From positions 62,001 to 126,000 of the forward strand of contig JAWQEG010000285.1 of assembly GCA_033782935.1 (NCBI GenBank): a DNA stretch of 64,000 nt. The letters run 5' to 3'. Below are positions 56,518 to 64,000 of this stretch, piece by piece (within the stretch, counting starts at the first letter, position 1; every line of letters starts with the position of its first letter). The stretch comes from Petrolisthes cinctipes (Eukaryota > Arthropoda > Malacostraca > Decapoda > Porcellanidae). Both the position numbers and the translations under genes were made by a program. Below the pieces are notes generated by a model. That model was given only the letters and a program-made list of their open reading frames with translations. It did not search any database and was not told the origin of the DNA.

Positions 56518-57650
56518 CAATCAAACGTAGACTTTGCACAAGTACACTTCAAACCTAAAGTAGTTTACAGTACTGTATCAGTTTAATAATATACTCCTAT
56601 GGCTCTTTTAATTCTTTCCTGGATGTATTTGTTAAACAGACAGTTATTATTATTTTAAAGTATTAACTAGTACAAAGATGATTAGCCATATAAACACACA
56701 TCCTAATACTGAAGGTGCTCAAAATGGTATATGTGTTTGTTAGTACAGTACAGTTAATTGGGTATTTAATCATCATCAATGCCTCATTCCCTCTTATCAA
56801 GGGGTGAAGGGCTCCAGAGCCAAGATACAGATTACGGGACAGAAATACCCAATAATATTAGTCACACTCACATTCACTTCCCTTTTCAGTCCCAATAAAT
56901 CCCTAGTTGGGCATTTACAAAAAAAAAAAAAAACACACACATTTCTCTCTTATATGAATTACTGTACAGTATACAACAAAATCTACATTATATAATATTG
57001 TACTGCTTAACTGAGACTTTATAAAAATAGTTTCCACTTGTATGTTCCAGTATTATATGGAGGTTCCAGAAACAAAAGGCATAATTTTCAGTTCTAATTT
57101 ATATCACATTTATAGAAAATATATAAAACTATATACAAAGATTTGTACATTCATTTTACAAAATCAAAATTTCATTTCAAGTTACAATTAAAAGAACTGA
57201 TTATAACTAATGCATAACTGTAGATGATTCATAATTCTTCCTCCTACTTCTACTACTAACATTCTTGTGATGCATCAAGGAATGTGCTTATGATATAATA
57301 TCTTCTACATGTTAGCATCTCAGACATTTTCTGCACAATACAGCATGTATACCATTGTCAAAATTTTAAAAATAAATTCAAGAAATAAATAAAACTCAAA
57401 ATGTCTCTTCTACTTACTGAAAATTATATTTGGCACGCCAAATGAATTAAATATGATTAAAGACCTGGCAAACATAACTCAGACCAGTTTGATAAACTGA
57501 GACACACACACGGAGATCCTTCGTATACATTACGTTTCTAGTACTGTAGTTCATATGCACACTCAATTTGTACATATTGACAAGAGAACTAATGCCACCA
57601 TAGTTGTCCAAACAGAAAAGTGTCCATGATCACTATTGTGTCCTGTTGTC
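56518..57650. other. Region between MITE and zinc-finger gene
   Basis: AT-rich, with an A tract and (CA)n near 56920-56940. It may include a longer 3'UTR of the - strand zinc-finger gene. No coding exon is seen. Confidence 0.5.
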
Positions 57651-57656
57651 TTTATT
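57651..57656 (-). terminator. Candidate polyadenylation signal of the zinc-finger gene
   Basis: TTTATT on + is AATAAA on -, about 107 bases after the TAA stop. More distal sites in the AT-rich sequence toward 57100 are also possible. Confidence 0.35.
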
Positions 57657-57762
57657 CTTTCCTTCCACCACCAGTCCCTTCCCCAGTGCCTAATGAAGGT
57701 AGAGCCCCAGGGTGAGCTTGAGGCTGAGCAGCAGGGGCAGGATGGCGTGGGTGCCAAAGGGG

Positions 57763-60700
57763 TTACCGAGGCATACTGAGGGTCTTGGCAGGCCCAAGAG
57801 AGAGAACATCAGACACCCCCCACTGCTGAAGGGTCATATGGCCGTTGCGGAGGTTCTCAAGGGTCAAGATGGGGACCCCCACCACACCTCCAGCCCCACG
57901 GTTCTGCAAGTTAGTGAGAGGCAAGAAGGAGCGAATTCCCAAGGCTGCCATACGCTGAACATTGACAGGATTACGTAGATCAACCAAAGGAATGGCCACA
58001 TCACCGGTTGAAAGGTGTAACTGGTGAAACTGCTGGTAATGATGTTGTTGTCCCTTCTGAGTGGAAAAGCCTGCTGTACACAGATGACACTTGAATGGCA
58101 TCCTTGACTGCTGTTGTTGCTGATGGACCCGACCGTGGTCAGCCAGCAGTGCCGCTGTTGGAAAGGACCGGTCACATTGGTGGCACTTGTGGCGCCCCTG
58201 TGCCCCTGAAGAAGGCATGTCTTGTGTCAGATCTACTGTTGGAGGACGAGGTGGTCGCTCCACATTGCTATTTGTATTTCCTCGTGTTGGCGGTGCCTGG
58301 GGTACTGCAAATCCATCTCGGTCCCGTTCTCGCCCTCCTCCCTCACGTTCCCGCTGGGTAGGAGGATGCACAGAGATGGCAGAAGAAAGATTTAACTCTT
58401 GGGCAGTGGGAAGGCGACGGTCATCTCTACCACCGCCACCATCTTGCCGTTCTCCAGCCGCTGGAGTAACTGTGATGCCCCGGGAGGCCAGCAGGTTAGC
58501 CACTGCTCCAGCCTCAGGACCTCCCCTCTCCCCTCGAGCACCTCCATCTTTACCCCCTGATGCACGGACACTGAGAGTGATGGAATCACTGAGGTTGATG
58601 GTAGATTCTGAAGTTGATGGTGCTCCTGGAGCTCCACGCTGTGACCCTCCAGACCCACCCTGTACATTGGAGATCACAGGGAGGCCATCACTCCTATTGG
58701 CTACAGCAATGATCTGGCACTCATTGTCTTTTTGTCGGGACGGTACATTGATGTCCTCACGCCTTGCTGACTTGCTGGGGGAATGTGCCCCAGCCCCCAT
58801 CATAGGTCGCTTGCCTCCTGGAGCCTGCTGTGGAGGTGCTCCTGGCCGCTGCCCAGGGTACATGTTCATTCGCTGCAAAGGAGGCATCATGCTACCCCGT
58901 CCCCCAGGAGCTGGCATCAATGGTGGAGGAAGGATCGAGGAGTTTGGAGGGCGGCCAGGACCTCTCGAGGGCTGCAGATGGGCTGCCTGGTGGAGAGGGG
59001 GCCGCCCTACATGACCTATTAGGGGAGGACGCCCACGCACACGTGGTGGAGGGCTGGGACGGTAGGGCATGCCCATATTAGGGGGCATAGGAGCACGCAG
59101 GGGGCTGGCCAAACTAGTATTGGCCATGCTGGTCCCTGGAAGAGCAGGAAAAGCTCCACTACCACTAAAGCTAGCCCCCTGTGACCACTGAGTACCATAG
59201 CGTCCCATCATGCTACTAACACCAGACTGACTGGTGGTGGTGGTAGGCACCATTGGGTGGGCCCCTGTTGTGGATGCCATCAGGTTGTTAGCTATGGTGA
59301 GGCGTGGACCAGACCCACCCTGACCCTCTCCTGCTTGCTGGGGGGAGTGCTGCATCTGCTGCTGTGGGGAAGTAGCAGGTGGAGTAGATCCCTTGTGCAG
59401 TGATGGAGAAGAGGGCTGTTGTGTGGGGCTAGTGAGGGGACTGGTTGCTAGGGCTCTGAAGGAGGTGTCTGAGGGTGGAGGTGTTGGGTGACCCCCAGAG
59501 GATGTTGGAGTCCCAGAATTGGAACCCCGAGAGCTGAGGTGGGAGGGTGTGGCAGGGCCACCACTGTGCGGTGAGGGGCCACCACTGTGGGGAGAGCCAT
59601 CAATCTGACCAGATTGAGATCCGGCCTGGGAGCCTGGTTGTGAGTCCTGAGAGGAACCCTGGGCCTGTCCACTATTGTTCAGGTACTCAAGCTCAGACAA
59701 TAAGTCACTGGCAACCCCAGATGTCTGTTGCTGCTGTTGCTGCTCCTGGGGAGAGGCTAGCTGCCCTCCATCCTGATCCTGCTCTGCCCCATCTTCTGTC
59801 TCACCCTCAGCTTGGCCAGAAAAGGAGTCATTAAGACAGAGCTGCTCAAAACTTCCTTGACGATCACCCTTTTCAGGCGATTCTTGGCCCAGTACAGCTT
59901 GGCTGAATAGCCCATCCTCCCTATCCCCCTCACTCTGCCCTCCATTTACAGGAGTGTCTTCATCATCCTTTTCAGGAGGGGTGCTGGCAGCTGGATAGGA
60001 GGTATTGGCTGTACCCTCCCCTCCACTTGGCCAAGCCCCACCCTCATCAGCATTCTCAGCTGCAGTATTACCTGCCATGGCTGCTGCTATCCTTGGCCCA
60101 GACTCGTATTCGTTGAACCAATCAGAAGTCGGGAAGGACTCAAACTGTGATTGGTAGGCTGGTTGCTCACTCTCACCTCCGTCACCCTCACTGAACCCCA
60201 GTTCCGGTTCTCCAAATCCAGTGTTGAATCCACTGTTGCTGCCCTCACTCTCCTCTCCCTCCCCTTCTCCCTCCTCCCTGTTTTCTTGATCCTCCCCCCC
60301 TCCTTCTTCCTGCTGTGATGGGCTGACCTCCGGCTGGTAGTCCTGCTGGCCTCCGCTGTCCTCGTCGTCATGCCCGCCCTCTGGTTCCTGCTCTCCCTGC
60401 TCTTCCTCTCCGTCTTGAGGCTCTGCCGAAGATCCACTAGCCTCCCGCTCCTCTCCACTGTCCCCTCCACTTTCTTCCTTGGGCTCCTCACCTGGCCCAG
60501 CCTCTTCCAGCTCCCCAGACTCTACCTGCTGTCCTTCTTCTGGCTGATAGCTGTCTTGGCCGTCACTCATGCCCTCCTCGCCCAATATCTTCACTTCCCT
60601 TCGCTTTCGTCCACGACCTCGACCCACCTTGGAGATTTTGAGCTTCAGCTTGATTGCTGACTTGGACCACTTGCCTCCAATATCCACCCTTGCCTCGGAC

Positions 60701-61739
60701 TGCCTAATCTGGGCAGCACTGAGGCGTACCAATGGCACTCTGAGGGTCCGCTCCCTCACGTGTTGCACGTGATGTGCCTCAAACTCACGCTCACTACTAA
60801 AATGACTAATTCGACACAATATACAACACAAATCAACTTTTGCAAACTTCTGAGATTCCTCGTTCTTCTGTGCCTTTGGTTTTCTCTTCCTTGTTGTTTT
60901 GGGCTTGGTACCTTTGTTCCTTAATGCAGCAAGAGTTGATGAAGTTTCTGAAGGCTGGGCCTGTGTGGGTGACCGGACAGCCTCACCTACCACATGGGAG
61001 GAGTTGAAGTGCTGAGTGAAGTGAGCCTGTTTGGGGAAGACAGCAGGGCAAAGTGAACAGGTGTAGGGCCGCACATGGGGGTGGAAGTGTGCCAAGTGGT
61101 CCCGAAGCACTGACACATCATGTAACACGGTGCCACACTCCCAACACTTGTTATAGGCACCACCTTCTTCTGGCTGAAGTTGCTGTTGCTGTGCCTGCTG
61201 CTGCTGTGGCTGCAACTGCTGCTGTTGTGGTTGTGGTGGCTGTTGCTGCTGCTCTGGTTGATGCTGATGCTGTTGTTGTAGTTGTTGTGGAGGCTGCTGC
61301 TGCTCTTGCTGCTGCTGCTCTTGCTGCTGCTGCTGCTGCTGCTGGTGATGTAGTTGATTTTGTGAATGTTGATGTCCTCCTACATTATATGGTTCTTGAT
61401 GCTCATCAGAGTTGTACAAGTTATGGCCATAATATTGAAGCTGTTCCTGTTGTGATTTTGGTTGAAGCTCCTGTTGCTGCTGGTAATTAGGACTGTGTGG
61501 TACTTGTTCTTGATTCTGGAGCTGCTGTGAGTGTTGTGCCTGGTGTTGTAATGGGAGAGGGTGTTGTAACTGTTGATGTGGTTGTTGCTGGAGGTAGCTG
61601 CCTTGTTGTACGTATGGTTGGTGTGAGTATGCCTGGTGCTGATAGTAAGCCTGGTGCTGGTACTGTGGGTACTGGTGCTGAGCGTAGTTGTAGTTGTAGG
61701 CGTAGTACTGGTTCACCGCTCCGTTTCTGTCCACCTCAC
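57763..61739 (-). CDS. C2H2 zinc-finger, poly-Gln, AT-hook-like nuclear protein (large exon, 5' end incomplete)
   Basis: One open exon of about 3.98 kb ends at TAA 57763-57765. No Met codon opens it; it starts after a TTTGTTTGGCAG acceptor, in phase 1, so at least one upstream exon is missing. Residues below count from a TTG just upstream. Order: Tyr/Gln-rich 10-200 with poly-Gln around 134-192; C2H2 fingers at C201/C204, C230/C233 and an odd one at C308/C311 (13-residue loop); and a basic GRGRGRKRR patch near 375. Next come an acidic Glu/Gly/Ser-rich region from about 400, a Ser/Pro/Gly-rich middle with three AT-hook-like R-G-R-P-P / G-R-P-P cores, and two more fingers at C1188/C1191 and C1220/C1223. 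A conserved-looking tail (residues about 1250-1327) starts I-P-L-V-D-L-R-N-P. Expected to bind DNA or chromatin as a regulator. The exact family is not recognised. GC-rich coding contrasts with AT-rich surroundings. Confidence 0.85.
61150..61350 (-). repeat. Poly-Gln coding repeat (CAG/CAA)
   Basis: CTG/TTG triplets on + encode runs of Gln broken by Pro, Glu and His. The mix of CAG and CAA should limit slippage compared with a pure CAG tract. Confidence 0.9.
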
Positions 61740-61746
61740 CTGCCAA

Positions 61747-63680
61747 ACAAAGGTTACTGTCAGTATTATCTCCATTTCAACTTTCTGGCTGCAATTTTAC
61801 ACACATAGAAACACAAAAAGTAAATTGAATGCAGACTCAAAATATCCCTGGTACCATATTCAAGAAGACCCCATGCTACTTACCTGATATTTAATTATTT
61901 TCATTAATTATAGTTAACGATGTTGCATGCATTGAAATACTCATAAATGTCTTTGCAATATACTGTACTATACATAAAATCAATATTGTGATCAATTAAT
62001 ATTCAATCCATCAGTAGTTTAATAATTGCAGGAATACCAATTTAAGACATGGCACCATCACCTACAAATTAATAACAGTTCAATGTTCTCACAGATTAGA
62101 ACCCTGTTGTGCTAAAATAAAGGATTCTACTGTACTTTATATTTAATTTGCACAATATATATACAGTTCGTTGGAAAAGTCCCTCTAACCTTGCTAAGTC
62201 CTATATACAGTAATATCCCACTTTAGATCAGCTAGTTCCTCAATAACTTCTACAATAGTTAACGTCCTACTATTGTACATCCCACGGGTCAAATTTCCAA
62301 GGCAGCTTGTCTATACCAAGAAATTCTCAGCACCCTTTTCATGGGAACAGGTATGGTATCTGTTGTGGCCTGTTGCTCTGTAACTGCTAGGTACTGGGGG
62401 CCATACAAATGAGAACCGTTCATGTTGGGAAGTTTGGCCATACAATATGTACAATGCTTATTCTGACCAGCTTAGAAACATGAACACACAGAAAAAAGAT
62501 AAGAAGAAATTAACTTTGACAAGCTCTAATGGCAAAACTAAAATAGATTTTTTCTTTATATTCTGTGAACATAGTACAGAATATAGAGTAAAATTATCAC
62601 CTAAATATTTGCTCAGCTATTATTAAATGATGGGAAGCATAATACGCAAAGATCTGGGGAGAAAAAAGAGCTAAGATGATGAATAAATGACAGCCCAATA
62701 TTTTAGCAGTTAGGGAAATGGCTGAAGAATTCAGTTTTGAAATCCAAAATAAATATTCATTACTAACAGATGCAATGCAAGAATACATAGAAGAAGCAAA
62801 TATTAATTAGGATGATCACAGAAACTGCTCTCAAAGTTGGAGGAAGAATATCTGAGTGACAATAGAAAACTCTCCCAAACAACAAATCATCTTTCTTATA
62901 AAGAAACGAGAAAAACTAACATGATAATATAGAGCAGATATAATAACTGAAGCAATGAAAATTACAACAACCATTAATATAAAGAAAATCACAGGCAATT
63001 TTAAATCAACAAAACAGAAGGAACTTTGAGGAAATGCAAAAACAAAAAAGAAAAGACTTGGAACTATAAAAATCCTATGTTTGCTCTGATGATGTACAGT
63101 ATGTGGACAAGTCATGGATAATGTGGATGAAGTATTCAGAGCAGCAGAAAAGCAGACACAAAACTACTGTACTGTATACAATAGTTAGGATACCCAGATT
63201 TCAACTATGATGCTGGTACACTAATTATTCTGCAGGTACCTTGCATAACATTAGACAAAATATAGAAAGCATGAAAGAGATGAACAGGAGTAAAGTAATA
63301 TAGGAGGAAAAGATGGCTTAACAACCGACCTATTTAAAGATGCAGGAGAGTTTATGGTAGAGAAACTTGCACAGCTTTATCAAAATACATCGGCAAAGTG
63401 TAAACTCAAACTTTCCCAAAATCTATCTACAGTACATATAGCTTCCATGCCTTGCTCCTTCTGAGAACTCCCTCCAAAGTAGTGGCCATGGCAGAAGTTT
63501 CCAGTTCTTCCTATTCCAACACATCCTCTTTGCTCAGTCAAGCCCTACTCTTACATTTACGTTTCTCTCCACATACTCTTCCAGCTTGTACACTCAGTTG
63601 ACTGGTAATCTGTATCATGCACCAGATGCCTAATTCCACTCCCATACACCTTTGTTAGCTCACCATCTTGCATATTTTAG
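61747..63680. other. Probable 5' intron of the zinc-finger gene
   Basis: AT-rich DNA with no exon that I can support on either strand. An in-frame stop lies about 35 bases upstream of the big exon, which confirms that coding does not simply continue. Confidence 0.5.
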
Positions 63681-63689
63681 TACTGTCAT

Positions 63690-64000
63690 TGTGAAATAAT
63701 ACACACAAACATTTGCTGCAGCCTCCACAAACCCACACCATCCACTACACTACATGGCACAACATCCACACATGCCAAGGAACATCAAAACAACACCCAG
63801 TACACGATACCACACACAAATACTATCATCTCTTACACCCTGCCCACCCCAAACCAGTCTCCAAAAACACATCTATACTCAAATCACTCATCAGTCCATC
63901 CAAACACTCAAAAACAATACCCAGCTGCATGCACAACCTCCTGACATCCACCCATCTGAATCATCCCTTCCCCGTGAGGACAGAGTCCACCTGGCCAGGC
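63690..64000 (+). mobile_element. LINE 3' coding region, same family as 33217-33950, opposite orientation
   Basis: From tgctgcagcctccac to the window end the sequence is almost the exact reverse complement of 33250-33520, including TCATCCCTTCCCCGTGAGG. The element continues beyond the window. Confidence 0.85.

Overview
The window looks like nuclear DNA of an arthropod, most likely a decapod crustacean. Genes are split by introns with GT/AG sites and have TATA promoters. There are long (TA)n, (CT)n, (GT)n and (TAA)n microsatellites, dense MITEs and LINE remnants. No prokaryotic organisation is present. The taxonomic call is inference; no species marker is visible.

From the left edge to about 54.3 kb the window is a tandem array of three paralogous + strand genes for secreted, cationic, cysteine-rich modular proteins that I cannot assign to a named family (here genes 0, 1 and 2). 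Gene 0 enters from the left edge with its last two module exons only (252-374, 1338-1478). Gene 1 is complete (12296-21205; seven coding exons; about 288 aa). Gene 2 is complete (26872-50080; 14 coding exons; about 1046 aa). The plan is a signal-peptide exon with a Lys/Asp/Arg-rich tail, a six-Cys exon, a short linker exon, then eight-Cys modules each on its own exon. Every internal intron is phase 1 except the first (phase 0), so module exons can be duplicated or lost without breaking the frame. Three module types can be told apart: C (C-x5-C-x6-C-x6-C-x14-C-x4-C-x-C-C in gene 1), A and B. Gene 1 is C-A-B. Gene 2 has lost B, doubled C and carries eight almost identical A exons.

The A exons of gene 2 lie on a tandem array of about 1504-base units (33957-44269). 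Six inter-exon segments each carry the same 5'-truncated LINE fragment ending in (GATA)n. The eighth exon lies on a unit without the LINE. Gene 2 exon 1 is also expanded by internal duplication to 512 codons, against 95 in gene 1. The 3' ends of genes 1 and 2 share a small exon that ends the frame, a predicted 3'UTR intron and a last exon with AATAAA. That last block is present in three copies (near 4.0, 22.0 and 52.3 kb).

Between and inside these genes are many mobile elements with readable ends. They include a hAT-like element with an 8-base target duplication in gene 2 intron 2, Tc1/mariner-type and TTAA-type MITEs, and a LINE interrupted by a tRNA-like SINE. There is also a 5.1-kb inverted composite holding an ISL2EU-like THAP/YqaJ remnant whose empty site is preserved in the opposite arm, plus two large foldback elements.

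From about 57.6 to 61.7 kb on the - strand is an unrelated gene: a 1.3-kilo-residue single-exon part of a C2H2 zinc-finger, poly-Gln, AT-hook-like nuclear protein whose 5' exon lies beyond the part I can identify. The right edge is a LINE of the same family as the one in gene 2.
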